From contig DASPKM010000009.1 in assembly GCA_035628135.1 (NCBI GenBank), positions 1 through 64,000 of the forward strand: 64,000 nucleotides of DNA, given 5' to 3'. Origin of the DNA: DASPKM01 sp035628135 (GTDB lineage Bacteria > Bacteroidota > Bacteroidia > Chitinophagales > Chitinophagaceae). Under the pieces are notes generated by a model. It made no database searches. It was not told the DNA's origin and worked only from the letters and a program-made list of their open reading frames with translations. The position numbers were made by a program, and so were the translations under genes. Shown in pieces: positions 25,162-34,430 of this stretch. How positions within the stretch are numbered: position 1 is the first letter of the stretch; each line of letters opens with the position of its first letter.

Positions 25162-28100
25162 TTATTCGCCTTCGATCTTGCTGCCCTGCCCTTCTTCGGC
25201 GACTACTTTGTCCAATTTTGTTTTTGCTTCGGTCCTTAGTGCTTCAATGCGCGCATTCTCTATCACGCTTTGGTAAGTAGCCTTGGCATTGAAGTAGTCT
25301 TTCTGCTGGTAATAAATATCACCGAGCAATAAATACGACCTGATGACCCATTCTTCGTACGAGCCGGATTTATTGATCACTTCAAAAGCTGCTTTCTCGG
25401 CGTCCTTGAACTGGCCTTGCTTAAAATAGCAATTGGCTATCTCGTACCTGGCCTCGGCGCCGTAAGCTGCTTTGCTCAGCGAGATCACCGTGCGCAGGTA
25501 AGTAATGGCGGGCTCGCACTGGTTGTTGACCATGTATGATCTTGCAATGGCCATGTTGGCAAGCACCTTATCGTCGTTGCTGAGGTTCTTTTGTGTCAGC
25601 AGTTCCTTGGCGTTGTTGGTGGCTTCGGTCCACTTCTGCAACTGGTACTGGCTGCGCAACAGCCCGCGCATGGCTTCCATCTTGTTTTCCTGGGTGCTCG
25701 CAAAATCTTTCAATCGTATGAAATATTTCTCGGCCTTTGCATAATCCTTCAGGTCGAAGAAGTTGAGGCGTGCCGCCTGCAACAATGATTTTTCCCCGAA
25801 CTTATTGGGCACCCTGTCAGCTACCAGCTCATATCCCGGAGCGGCCTTGGCCCAGTCCTTACGGTTATAATAGATCTCGCTCTTATAGTACAATGCTTCC
25901 AATGAATACTTGCCCTCGGGATACCGCTGCAGGTATTGCTCGAACTTGGCGAGCGCGCCATTAAAATTGCCGTTGCTGAACTGTATTTCGGCTTCGGCAT
26001 ATGCCAGTGAATCTTCCTGGCTGGTGGAGATTTCCTTGCCCAGCGATTTTGCAAAGTTCACGTACTCGCTGGTGCGGCCTTCTTCGATATATATAATGCG
26101 TGCATTTTCCAATCCCTCTTCTGCTTCGGCGGAGTTGGGAAAGTTTTGCAGCAATGCATTGTAATTGTTCAGCGCTTCCTTATTGTTGCCGAGGTTGTAG
26201 TAAGCAATGCCTGAGCGCAGGTAGGCGCGGGGCTTCAACGCATCGTTGTTTACCGCGGTAATAACATTCTTGTAGAACGGTATCGCCTCCGCGAATTTTT
26301 CGTCGGACATATAGGTATTGGCGATCTCCATATTGGCATCGGGTACCAGGCTGGACGTCGGGAACCGGCGGTCTACCGTTTTCAGCAAATTGATCTTTTC
26401 TGCGCTGTTTGTTACGCCGGTCACCATCGCTTTTTGAAACAATGCGTAATCTTCAGACGGCCACGAGAACTTCAGCGCCATATCGTACATGGCCAATGCT
26501 TTCTTAAAATCACGCATCATATAATAGCAGTCTGCGCTGCGGATGTATGCGTCCTGCTCCATAGGGCTGCTGTTGATCTGCGCCGTGCGCACCAATTGCT
26601 CGAAAAAGCCGAGCGCCTGCCGGTAATTCTCTTTTTTCAGGAATGCATATCCCAGGTTGTATTTGACATTGTGCGCATTGATCTCTCCGTTGACGGTCAC
26701 CGGGTTCTTAAGGTATTCGAACAGGTAACGGATCGCGTCGTCAATATTGTTCAACCGGTACGAGACCTCTCCTTTCCAGAATTGCAGCTGCGGCAATACA
26801 GAAGCGTTGTAAGGATCTTTCAATGCCTTGTCCAGCATTTCATTCGCACCAACCAGCATGCCGTCGTTGATGTATTCCGTTGCGCGGCCGAACAATATGC
26901 GTGGATACAAACGCTTAGCATTTTCCGATGGATCATCCATCCCCTCTATCAATTCCAGGGCATCCTTAAAATTGTTGGTATTGGACAGCACGCCCACCAT
27001 CAATTCCCTTGCTTCTGACTGGTAAGTGGATGTGGGGAAGGAATCGAGAAAATGCCGCAGCTCGGTGAGCGCTACGTCCTGGTATCCCAACTCATAAGAA
27101 AGCTTCGCGTAGTTGTAGCTGGCAATTTCTTTTTGCTGGCGGTTGCTGCTGTTGGACGCGCTGAACAGGAAGGCATTGCGCGCATTTGCTTTTTGCCCCG
27201 TCTTCAGGTAAGCATCGCCCAGCAGGTACATGGCGTGCTGCGCCAGCGAATCTTCTTTTCCGCCGAGTTGTTTAAACCCTTCAATCGCCTTGTTATAATT
27301 ACCGGCGACATAATAGCTGTATGAAAGCTCGTAAACATCCTGGCGGTTTACTTTTTCAGATTTGTTAACATATCGCTCCAGGTAAGGCAATGCTTTGGCA
27401 TACTCGCCCTTTTCAAAGTAGCCATGGCCTACCAACTGCTGCATTTCCAGTTCATAAAACTGGTTGCCCTTCTTCAATCTTGACTCTGCATACTCTATGG
27501 CTTTGTCTTTTTGCCCCTGGATGAGATAGATATTGGCAACGTAATAAGGCACTACGTTCTGGTAGCTGGGATGCTCTTCTACCACTTTGAAGGCGGCTTG
27601 TGCATCGTTGTATCTTTTTTCATAAAACGATATGAAGCCGTAGTAATAGTTGGCGTCGATGTAATTGGGATCTTTCGGCAATTGGCGGATGGCATCGAAC
27701 AAGGGCTTGGCGCTGGTGAAGTTCTTTTGGGAAAAATAGGCATATCCCTGGTGGAACTTCATGTCGGCCACTTCGCGGTTGCCGAGGTTGTCAACCGAAA
27801 TGCTCTCGTACGTGTTCAGCGCCTGCGTGTAGTTCTTCGTCCTGAAATAATATTCGGCCAGGTGAAAGTTCATCATCTCCACCCTGGCGGCGTTGTCTTC
27901 CACGTCGATGTATTCTTTGGCTTTGTCCACCGCGGCTTCTTCGTTTTGCTTCAGCCCGCATACAAGGGTGTAATATCGAATTTCCTGCGCGTTCAGCGCC
28001 TGGTTGCTGCGGTCGGTTTCGCGCAGGTGCAGCTCCAGGTCCTTAAACAGCGGATACGCAAGGCTGTAGTGCTCTTTTTGAAAATACTCCTTTGCCTGGT

Positions 28101-28197
28101 GGAACAAGGCGTGGGGATCGTCAAGTATGCGTGGCTGTTGTGAATAGGAATGTATAGACAAAAAGGCTACGACCAAAATTAAGAGTGTGCGTTTCAT
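25162..28197 (-). CDS. Large TPR-repeat protein, exported
   Basis: The 1011-residue protein has a signal peptide (MKRTLLILVVAFLSIHSYSQ). Some two dozen degenerate tetratricopeptide repeats run over nearly the whole length (for example YFQKEHYSLAYPLFKDLELH, YNKAIEGFKQL, AKLSYELGYQDVALTELRHF). TPR solenoids bind partner proteins; in the periplasm of Bacteroidota they often scaffold outer-membrane assembly or secretion machines. The barrel protein encoded 7 bases downstream is the obvious partner. No enzymatic motif is visible. The repeats differ in sequence, so they are old divergent copies, not a recent expansion. Exact role unknown. Confidence 0.9.
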   Translation of the reverse strand: MKRTLLILVVAFLSIHSYSQQPRILDDPHALFHQAKEYFQKEHYSLAYPLFKDLELHLRETDRSNQALNAQEIRYYTLVCGLKQNEEAAVDKAKEYIDVEDNAARVEMMNFHLAEYYFRTKNYTQALNTYESISVDNLGNREVADMKFHQGYAYFSQKNFTSAKPLFDAIRQLPKDPNYIDANYYYGFISFYEKRYNDAQAAFKVVEEHPSYQNVVPYYVANIYLIQGQKDKAIEYAESRLKKGNQFYELEMQQLVGHGYFEKGEYAKALPYLERYVNKSEKVNRQDVYELSYSYYVAGNYNKAIEGFKQLGGKEDSLAQHAMYLLGDAYLKTGQKANARNAFLFSASNSSNRQQKEIASYNYAKLSYELGYQDVALTELRHFLDSFPTSTYQSEARELMVGVLSNTNNFKDALELIEGMDDPSENAKRLYPRILFGRATEYINDGMLVGANEMLDKALKDPYNASVLPQLQFWKGEVSYRLNNIDDAIRYLFEYLKNPVTVNGEINAHNVKYNLGYAFLKKENYRQALGFFEQLVRTAQINSSPMEQDAYIRSADCYYMMRDFKKALAMYDMALKFSWPSEDYALFQKAMVTGVTNSAEKINLLKTVDRRFPTSSLVPDANMEIANTYMSDEKFAEAIPFYKNVITAVNNDALKPRAYLRSGIAYYNLGNNKEALNNYNALLQNFPNSAEAEEGLENARIIYIEEGRTSEYVNFAKSLGKEISTSQEDSLAYAEAEIQFSNGNFNGALAKFEQYLQRYPEGKYSLEALYYKSEIYYNRKDWAKAAPGYELVADRVPNKFGEKSLLQAARLNFFDLKDYAKAEKYFIRLKDFASTQENKMEAMRGLLRSQYQLQKWTEATNNAKELLTQKNLSNDDKVLANMAIARSYMVNNQCEPAITYLRTVISLSKAAYGAEARYEIANCYFKQGQFKDAEKAAFEVINKSGSYEEWVIRSYLLLGDIYYQQKDYFNAKATYQSVIENARIEALRTEAKTKLDKVVAEEGQGSKIEGE

Positions 28198-28345
28198 TCG
28201 TTCATGATCATTTATAGTTCATGGAAAGACGAAAAGAAGCTAACGTGGTAAAGTTTCTAATTATTTTATGTTCAACCAAACATCGTTCCAAACACCTGTG
28301 CATAACTCTATAGATTAACATTTCTTTTTCTAAAAGATGATGATT

Positions 28346-28353
28346 TACTTTTG
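28346..28353 (+). promoter_or_regulatory. Candidate -7 element of the DoxX-family gene
   Basis: TACTTTTG fits TAnnTTTG, 17 bases upstream of the ATG at 28371. Confidence 0.45.
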
Positions 28354-28370
28354 AAAAAAATCTGGTTTCA

Positions 28371-28775
28371 ATGAAACTCACCTCTACGAAGTATAGCGCG
28401 GGCGCTTTTAATGTTGCAATGTTGTTAATGCGATTGGCATTTGGAGGGTTGATGTTGCCGCACGGTTACGACAAACTGGTAAAGTTCGCCGAATACGAAA
28501 AGAACTTCATGAATTTCCTCGGGCTTGGTCCCACAGTGTCCCTCGGCTTGTTGGTATTTGCCGAATTTTTCTGTTCCGCACTGATCATATTGGGTTTGTT
28601 CACGCGGTTTGCCGCCATTCCGCTGATCATTGCCATGAGCGTTGCCTTGTTCAACGCGCATCATGGACTGGTCTTCACCGAAGGAGAGCATGCAGCCCTG
28701 TACATCTTCGGATATTTGGTGATATTCCTGTTGGGACCGGGTAAAATAAGCGTCGATGGCGCGATAAGCAAATAA
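28371..28775 (+). CDS. DoxX-family membrane protein
   Basis: A 134-residue protein with four membrane segments (AMLLMRLAFGGLMLPHGYDK, SLGLLVFAEFFCSALIILGLF, FAAIPLIIAMSVALF, ALYIFGYLVIFLLG). The DoxX-type motif PHGYDKL and the acidic FAEFFCS segment are typical. Family members are linked to quinone, thiosulphate or redox stress pathways in other organisms, but the role in Bacteroidota is unsettled. A -7 element lies upstream. Its TAA stop abuts the first base of a family B inverted repeat, beyond which lies the convergent PBP4 gene. Confidence 0.9.
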   Translation: MKLTSTKYSAGAFNVAMLLMRLAFGGLMLPHGYDKLVKFAEYEKNFMNFLGLGPTVSLGLLVFAEFFCSALIILGLFTRFAAIPLIIAMSVALFNAHHGLVFTEGEHAALYIFGYLVIFLLGPGKISVDGAISK

Positions 28776-28854
28776 GTCATTAAGTCAATGGGTCATTAGG
28801 TCGTTGGATCGTTAGGTTACCAATATGACCTAATGACTCAATGACCTAATGACC
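28774..28854. repeat. Octamer-based inverted repeat (family B, copy 1)
   Basis: The left arm is built of 8-base units such as GTCATTAA, GTCAATGG and GTCATTAG. The right arm is built of GACCTAAT, GACTCAAT and GACCTAAT, and is roughly the reverse complement of the left. A short spacer lies near 28815-28823. It abuts the DoxX stop and lies between two convergent genes. Other copies are at 33043, 38535 and 42635. Confidence 0.8.
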
Positions 28855-28870
28855 AAAAGTATATGCTTTG

Positions 28871-30274
28871 TTATTTCAACTCATCCAACACCCGGTACAT
28901 TTTCCTGATGATGTCCCCGGAAGAGCCCGCATAATTGTTTACAATGATGGCGATGATGTATTCTTTTCCCTGCGCCGATGTATGATACCCTGCAAATGCC
29001 CTTGCCCCGCCAATAGACCCGCTCTTGAGCTTCATGCCATTGAACGTGGGCAGCGACTCGTAAAACGATGCACGCCAGGGACGGGCCTTTGCATATTGCA
29101 GCGCCCGCACCAGCGCATCGGCCGTAAGACGGTTTTGTGGTGAAAGCCCGCTGCCATCGATAATGTTCAAAGCAGCCTTGTCGATGCCTTTGCCTGCCCA
29201 GAAATCCCTGATGACCCTGATGCCCGTATCGGTGGATCGCACCTTCGCTTTTTCATACGCGATGGTCTGCACAAACGCCTCGCCATATAAATTGATGCTG
29301 CGCCGCATGAACCAGTAATTAAGGCTCTCCAATGGTGGCGATACGTGCTTGTACAGCGCTATCGCGGAAGGCCTTGTTCTCAACGCCTGGCTCCATACTT
29401 CGTCATTGATTGCGTCAAAACGTATGGAGGCAGCAGAGAACGCCGAAACAACATCGTCCTGCAATTCTGCTACCGGGTCGGGCGTAGCGCCGGAAATAGA
29501 AAATGATTTTTCACCCACGGGAATAGTGCCGGCGATCGAAGGATTGCGGCCCGGTGCCAGCTGGAAATAGATATAAGCATTGTCGCCAGTGCCTTTGCCC
29601 GCGGTCTTCAATGCATTATTGTACTTGTTCTTTAACACCTTGCTGCCCGCTTTGGTTATTGTAACGCCATCTCCTACGGTGTTGCCTGACTGAAGGATCA
29701 CGTCGTATTGGTTTTCCTTCCAGTTCAGCTCATAAGCGCCTGCCCCGTAATAATTGCCGATGTCCTGCCATATCCAGCCATCGGGAATGGCCTGGTGCGC
29801 TAACGTCTCTATCACAAGCAAACCTCCTTTAATGCGTTGAATGCCCTTCTTCAGGACAGCGTCTGCCCATTTCCCCAGGATCATTGTGTCGCGTGTACCT
29901 GCATACCGCCAGCTGCCAAAGCTTGGATCACCCGAGGATTTAACATGCAGGTGTCCGTTCAATACGCCGTTTTCTATCGGGCCATTGTACAGCAGCTCTG
30001 TCGTGTACCGGTAATCATGCCCCAATAATTCAAAAGCAGCTATGCTGGTGATAATTTTCTGGGTGCTCGCCGGCGCCAACCCTATTTGCGCATTGCGCTC
30101 ATAAATGAGCTTGCCCGTAGCCGCATCGGCAACCGCAAATCCCAGTATCGCGTGCCGCATTTGCGAATCCTTCTCGAACTGCTGCACGGCCTTCTGCAAT
30201 TTGTCTTCTATCGATTGCGCATGAATCGTCAACGAGTACACCATCGAAGCAATAAACCAAAAAAAATTTTTCAT
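28871..30274 (-). CDS. dacB: D-alanyl-D-alanine carboxypeptidase/endopeptidase (PBP4, S13)
   Basis: The 467-residue class C penicillin-binding protein trims or cleaves peptidoglycan crosslinks. It has a signal peptide and the active-site tetrad SxxK in APASTQKI (about 62-65). The large insertion domain of S13 enzymes follows, then the SxN motif in SGLSPQNR (about 367-374) and the KSG triad in KLKSGSIGGARAFAGY (about 414-430). The protein is likely periplasmic. It is monocistronic and diverges from cinA, with 43 bases between the starts. Confidence 0.94.
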   Translation of the reverse strand: MKNFFWFIASMVYSLTIHAQSIEDKLQKAVQQFEKDSQMRHAILGFAVADAATGKLIYERNAQIGLAPASTQKIITSIAAFELLGHDYRYTTELLYNGPIENGVLNGHLHVKSSGDPSFGSWRYAGTRDTMILGKWADAVLKKGIQRIKGGLLVIETLAHQAIPDGWIWQDIGNYYGAGAYELNWKENQYDVILQSGNTVGDGVTITKAGSKVLKNKYNNALKTAGKGTGDNAYIYFQLAPGRNPSIAGTIPVGEKSFSISGATPDPVAELQDDVVSAFSAASIRFDAINDEVWSQALRTRPSAIALYKHVSPPLESLNYWFMRRSINLYGEAFVQTIAYEKAKVRSTDTGIRVIRDFWAGKGIDKAALNIIDGSGLSPQNRLTADALVRALQYAKARPWRASFYESLPTFNGMKLKSGSIGGARAFAGYHTSAQGKEYIIAIIVNNYAGSSGDIIRKMYRVLDELK

Positions 30275-30317
30275 ACCGGAGTGCTTACTTTGCGTTCAAA
30301 TTAGCTATTTCGCAGCA

Positions 30318-31604
30318 ATGGATACCAAGCAGGAACAAGTAAAGATAAATGCATCCATCATTACAATCGGAGATGAATTGTTGATCGGGCAGGTGGTAGA
30401 CACCAACAGCGCATGGATGGCGCAGGAACTGAACAAGATCGGCATCTGGCTGAAAAGAAAGGTAGCGGTTGGCGATGACCGTGCGGAAATTGTGCGCGCA
30501 TTGGACAGTGAATCCGCCATTTCCGACATCATACTCATTACCGGCGGGCTTGGGCCCACCGCGGACGATATTACCAAACCCGTGTTGTGTGAATACTTCA
30601 ACGGCGAGCTGGTGGTAAACGACCAGGCACTGGCCAACATCGTTCACATCTTTGAAAAAATATTGAAGAAGCCTGTAACCGAAGTAAACCGCAAACAGGC
30701 CGAGGTGCCCGACAATTGCACGGTACTGCAAAATCCCTGGGGAACGGCGCCCGCCATGTGGTTCGAAAAGAATGGAAAGGTTTTTATATCCATGCCCGGC
30801 GTGCCGGTTGAAATGAAGGGCATCATGCAACACCATGTGCTCAATGCATTGAAGGGCCGGTTCAACCTGCCCGTCATTTTGCATCAAACGGTATTGGTCG
30901 CGGGAATCGGCGAGTCCGCGCTTGCCGAAGTAATTCAGCAATGGGAAGCCGCTTTGCCTCCTTATATTAAGCTTGCGTACCTGCCCCACTTCGGCACGGT
31001 ACGATTGCGCATGACCGCCACCGGTACTGACAGGGAAGCACTGGAAATTGAGCTGGAACAACAACTGCGCAGGTTAAAGCCCTTGATACAACAATGGATG
31101 GTGATTGACGATGACCTGACCATGCAGCAGGCCGTTGCAAGATTATTGAAGTCGAGAAAACAAACCACCGGCACCGCTGAAAGCTGCACCGGCGGTTACA
31201 TCGCGCATTTGCTGACCATGGACGCCGGCGCTTCCAGCAATTTCAAAGGAGGCGTGGTAAGCTATGATAATTCCATCAAGACCGGGTTGCTGGGCGTGTC
31301 GGAACAAACCCTTGAATCGGTAGGCGCCGTAAGCGAGGAAACGGTGGTGCAAATGGTAAAAGGCGCGCTAGCTGCGCTGGGAACGGATTATGCCGTGGCC
31401 ACTTCAGGCATCATGGGACCCGACGGTGGCTCTGAAAACAAACCCGTAGGCACCGTATGGATCGGCGTGGGCAATAAAGATAAAATCGTAACACAGCGCT
31501 TTCATTTCCGCTTCGACCGCCTGCGCAATATTGAATTAACCGCCCAGAACGCATTGAATATGCTGCGCAAGTTCATTACCGACTTACCGGAAGAAAAACA
31601 TTGA
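30318..31604 (+). CDS. cinA: CinA-type competence/NMN deamidase protein
   Basis: A 428-residue full-length CinA. The N-terminal MoaB-like half has IITIGDELLIGQVVDTNS (about 14-31) and TGGLGPTADDITKPV (about 75-89). The C-terminal nicotinamide-nucleotide amidohydrolase half has TGTAESCTGGYIAHLLT (about 282-298), MVKGALAALGTDYAVATSGIMGP and a KPVGTVWIG segment. The enzyme deamidates NMN to NaMN, recycling NAD, and the N-terminal half has ADP-ribose pyrophosphatase activity in some species. It is followed after 44 bases by a 2-oxoacid dehydrogenase E2 gene with its own -7 element. Confidence 0.95.
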   Translation: MDTKQEQVKINASIITIGDELLIGQVVDTNSAWMAQELNKIGIWLKRKVAVGDDRAEIVRALDSESAISDIILITGGLGPTADDITKPVLCEYFNGELVVNDQALANIVHIFEKILKKPVTEVNRKQAEVPDNCTVLQNPWGTAPAMWFEKNGKVFISMPGVPVEMKGIMQHHVLNALKGRFNLPVILHQTVLVAGIGESALAEVIQQWEAALPPYIKLAYLPHFGTVRLRMTATGTDREALEIELEQQLRRLKPLIQQWMVIDDDLTMQQAVARLLKSRKQTTGTAESCTGGYIAHLLTMDAGASSNFKGGVVSYDNSIKTGLLGVSEQTLESVGAVSEETVVQMVKGALAALGTDYAVATSGIMGPDGGSENKPVGTVWIGVGNKDKIVTQRFHFRFDRLRNIELTAQNALNMLRKFITDLPEEKH

Positions 31605-31612
31605 ACAATCCT

Positions 31613-31620
31613 TACCTTTG
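31613..31620 (+). promoter_or_regulatory. Candidate -7 element of the E2 acyltransferase gene
   Basis: TACCTTTG matches TAnnTTTG in the 44-base gap between cinA and the E2 gene, 28 bases upstream of its ATG. Confidence 0.45.
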
Positions 31621-31648
31621 AGCCGTTCAAAAAAAACTACTAACGATT

Positions 31649-33040
31649 ATGGCCATAGTTGACCTGGTAATGCCGAAGATGGGCGAAAGCATCATGGAAG
31701 CCACCATTTTAAAGTGGCATAAGCAACCCGGTGAAACGGTGAAAATGGACGAGACCGTGCTGGAGATAGCTACGGACAAGGTAGACAGCGAAGTGCCTTC
31801 CACCGCCGCCGGCGTAGTAGAGGAGCTGTTATACAACGTGAATGATGTAGTGCCCATCGGCAGCGTCATTGCCAGAATACGTACCGGTGCCACCGCATCG
31901 CAGGACGCGCAACCATCGTCCGCTCCCCCATCACAGTCACAGGCCCCCGCCCACCAACCTCAATCCGAGCCTGCCTACGCACAGGTGCAGGAAGTAAGCT
32001 CCACCATTGCGGGACAATCGAATGGCCAGAAGCCGTCCATGAACGGCAACCGCTTTTATTCTCCCCTTGTGCTGAACATAGCGGCCAACGAAGGCGTAAG
32101 CATGAGCGAGCTGGAAAAAATACCGGGCACCGGCAACGAAGGCCGCGTTACCAAGAAAGACATTTTGCAATACGTTGCGGGAAGGAAGCATGGCGTTCAA
32201 CCGGCACAGCAACAATACCAGCAGCCCGCACAGGAAATATCCATCGTGGGAAGGCAACAGGAGCAACGCCCGGCGCAACAAGCCCCCGAGCGCCAATCCC
32301 CGCCGCAACAGCAACCGGCGGTGTACTCCGGCAATGTAGAGATCATCGAAATGGACCGCATGCGCAAGCTCATTGCAAAACACATGGTGGAGAGCAAGCA
32401 TACCAGCCCGCACGTGACCAGTTTTGCAGAGGCCGACGTGACCAACATGGTCTTGTGGCGCGACCGCATTAAAAAAGAGTTTGAAAAGCGCGAGGGAGAA
32501 AAGATCACTTTCACTCCATTGTTCGTAGAGGCCATCGTTAAGTGCATTAAGAAATATCCCTGGCTCAACAGCAGCATCGATGGCGAAAAGCTGATCGTAA
32601 AGAAAGATATCAATATCGGCATGGCCACAGCTTTGCCCAGTGGCAACCTGATTGTTCCCGTGATCAGGAACGCCGATCAACTGAACCTGGTAGGGCTTAC
32701 CAAACAGGTGAACGGCCTTGCCAGTGCGGCCCGCAATAACAAACTGAAACCCGACGACACTTCCGGCGGCACCTTCACCCTCACCAACGTGGGTTCGTTC
32801 GGCAGCATCATGGGCACACCCATCATCAACCAGCCGCAGGTAGCCATATTAGCAGTGGGCGCCATTAAAAAACGCCCCGTAGTAATCGAGACCGAACAGG
32901 GCGATAGCATTGCCATCCGCCACATGATGTATTTGTCGATGTCTTACGACCACCGCATCATCGACGGAGCGCTCGGCGCCACCTTCCTTACAGCCGTGGC
33001 AAAAGAATTGGAGAATTTTGATGGGTCGAGGGAGATATAA
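31649..33040 (+). CDS. 2-Oxoacid dehydrogenase E2 subunit (dihydrolipoamide acyltransferase)
   Basis: The 463-residue E2 has one lipoyl domain with the modified lysine in ATDKVDSEV (Lys44). A Gln/Pro/Ala-rich linker follows, then an E1/E3-binding domain (YSPLVLNIAANEGVSMSELE and the GTGNEGRVTKKDILQYV segment, about 130-170), a second Gln/Pro-rich linker of about 50 residues, and the catalytic domain with SYDHRIIDGALG near 432-443. Transferases of this form belong to branched-chain, pyruvate or 2-oxoglutarate complexes. The catalytic core alone does not decide which here; branched-chain is plausible. No E1 gene is adjacent. The matching E3 is at 16889. The Gln-rich linker is unusually long. 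Confidence 0.93.
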   Translation: MAIVDLVMPKMGESIMEATILKWHKQPGETVKMDETVLEIATDKVDSEVPSTAAGVVEELLYNVNDVVPIGSVIARIRTGATASQDAQPSSAPPSQSQAPAHQPQSEPAYAQVQEVSSTIAGQSNGQKPSMNGNRFYSPLVLNIAANEGVSMSELEKIPGTGNEGRVTKKDILQYVAGRKHGVQPAQQQYQQPAQEISIVGRQQEQRPAQQAPERQSPPQQQPAVYSGNVEIIEMDRMRKLIAKHMVESKHTSPHVTSFAEADVTNMVLWRDRIKKEFEKREGEKITFTPLFVEAIVKCIKKYPWLNSSIDGEKLIVKKDINIGMATALPSGNLIVPVIRNADQLNLVGLTKQVNGLASAARNNKLKPDDTSGGTFTLTNVGSFGSIMGTPIINQPQVAILAVGAIKKRPVVIETEQGDSIAIRHMMYLSMSYDHRIIDGALGATFLTAVAKELENFDGSREI

Positions 33041-33042
33041 TT

Positions 33043-33115
33043 AATAAGTCTTTAGGGCATTGGGGCATTAGGTCATTGAAAAATATAAATGACTTATTGA
33101 CTTATTGACCTAACG
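33043..33115. repeat. Octamer-based inverted repeat (family B, copy 2)
   Basis: The left arm has units like GGCATTGG, GGCATTAG and GTCATTGA; the right arm has GACTTATT twice, then GACCTAAC. The spacer is AT-rich, near 33080-33089. The right arm extends into the 3' end of the convergent phosphatase gene and supplies its TAA stop (33102-33104). Confidence 0.8.
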
Positions 33116-33620
33116 GCGATTCGCTTCCAAAACGCCTCCGCTCATAGCTCGCTACACCGTCTTTAATCGTCACTACAAAGAGGTTATCGTATTCGCTGTC
33201 CCGCAGGTCGGAAAGCTTTTGCTCCCCGCAAAGCATGTTCACGATATCGTCCACGGTATTGCTATGCCCTACTATCAGCACGTTCTTGTCCAAAGCCTTC
33301 AGTACCTTGATGAACAGCGAGTCCGGACGGGGTCCGTATGTACGTATTTCAACCCCCGATTGCTTGCTCAGCGGCTCAGCGGTTGTGCGTGTACGTATGG
33401 TATTGGTGGAGAAGATGTAGCCGATACTTTCGTTTTTCAATACCCCCAGCAAGTCCTGTGCCCGTTGCACACCAGCCTCGCTCAGGGGAGGGTCGGTGGC
33501 CGACATATTAGGGTTTCCATCTACTGCGGCCTTTTCGGCATGCCGGACAATATAATAAGTCTGCGAAGCAGCCGTTAAACTAATAAATAAAAAAAGGAAA
33601 AAAATTCCACGCTTGAGCAT
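33102..33620 (-). CDS. SixA-like histidine phosphatase, exported
   Basis: A 172-residue protein with a signal peptide (MLKRGIFFLFLFISLTAASQ), then the phosphoglycerate-mutase RHG-type motif YYIVRHAEKA (about 22-31). The second catalytic His lies in VLIVGHSNTVDDIV (about 114-127). Signal and size suggest a periplasmic phosphatase acting on small phosphoesters. The cytoplasmic SixA dephosphorylates phosphohistidine in ArcB or PtsN; that role is unlikely outside the cell. The last codons and stop lie within a family B repeat. Confidence 0.87.
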   Translation of the reverse strand: MLKRGIFFLFLFISLTAASQTYYIVRHAEKAAVDGNPNMSATDPPLSEAGVQRAQDLLGVLKNESIGYIFSTNTIRTRTTAEPLSKQSGVEIRTYGPRPDSLFIKVLKALDKNVLIVGHSNTVDDIVNMLCGEQKLSDLRDSEYDNLFVVTIKDGVASYERRRFGSESPLGQ

Positions 33621-33710
33621 ATCCCCGGTTTTTTAACAAGATAGGATTAAACAGGCACATAAATTTCAGTCCAATTTAATAAATTAGGAATCTGAAAACC
33701 GTAGCAAAAA

Positions 33711-34430
33711 ATGAAAACATTATCTGAAACCTGGTTTGCCGATGGCTACATCGATTTTGAGCTGAAAAAATACACGCTCCTGGCCTACCTGCAGGAGATC
33801 AACCGCTATTTTAACGAGCATAAACTATACCCCCAGTTGGGCGACATTATTTTCCATTACAATAACCTCGTGGCCTTCCGCGAAAACAAACGCTATCTGC
33901 AGGAACACTTCCCCAAAAAGTTCACCGGCGTGCAACTGGAAAAACTGGAACTGCTGTACGAACAAATGATCCAGGACGATGAGCTGATGGAAGAACTGGA
34001 ACAGATCATCAATTACTCCACCGAACGCATGAAGCGCACCATCAGCAGCGGCGCCGAAATTTATGAGTACGTAGAAACCAACCTCAATATATTCCCCGTA
34101 GGCCTGGTGCCCCTCGATTTGCAGGAAGGTTATTTCTTCCTGAACCACGGCTCCGACCGCGAAACCAAGGTGTATCAATACCGCCTCAGCATCTTTGAAA
34201 AGCGCGATGAAAAATACCGCAGCATGCGCACCGAGTACATCGATTGCTGGGAAAGGAATATTGTTAACACGTACGAGAACATCAAGGCAGAGCTGATCCG
34301 CAAAAAGCAGGACCTTCCAAATCCCGCGGTATACAGCATCGAAACCATGCTTACCTATCCCGTGGAGGAAACCTTACTGCCTATCGCCAAGCGCTGCCTG
34401 GTAAGGTACATCGCGCAAAACGCGGCTTAG
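33711..34430 (+). CDS. Conserved hypothetical protein
   Basis: A 239-residue protein with no recognised domain. It is mostly helical and acidic, with a Glu/Leu-rich segment QLEKLELLYEQMIQDDELMEELEQI (about 76-100) suggesting a coiled coil. No signal peptide or membrane segment is seen. Its codon use and ATG start look normal, and it begins MKTLSETWFADGYIDFELKKY. It is single between two convergent or divergent neighbours, and its TAG stop overlaps the stop of the PD40 gene in the opposite direction (34427-34430). Likely a Bacteroidota-specific cytosolic protein; function unknown. Confidence 0.82.
   Translation: MKTLSETWFADGYIDFELKKYTLLAYLQEINRYFNEHKLYPQLGDIIFHYNNLVAFRENKRYLQEHFPKKFTGVQLEKLELLYEQMIQDDELMEELEQIINYSTERMKRTISSGAEIYEYVETNLNIFPVGLVPLDLQEGYFFLNHGSDRETKVYQYRLSIFEKRDEKYRSMRTEYIDCWERNIVNTYENIKAELIRKKQDLPNPAVYSIETMLTYPVEETLLPIAKRCLVRYIAQNAA

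Noticed and set aside
28774..28854. Bidirectional rho-independent terminator
   Set aside because: No GC-rich stem or T-tract; similar elements occur in divergent gaps, where terminators are not expected.
30285..31064. A 259-codon minus-strand frame
   Set aside because: It is antisense to cinA, which is full length with both domains, and has no recognised motif.
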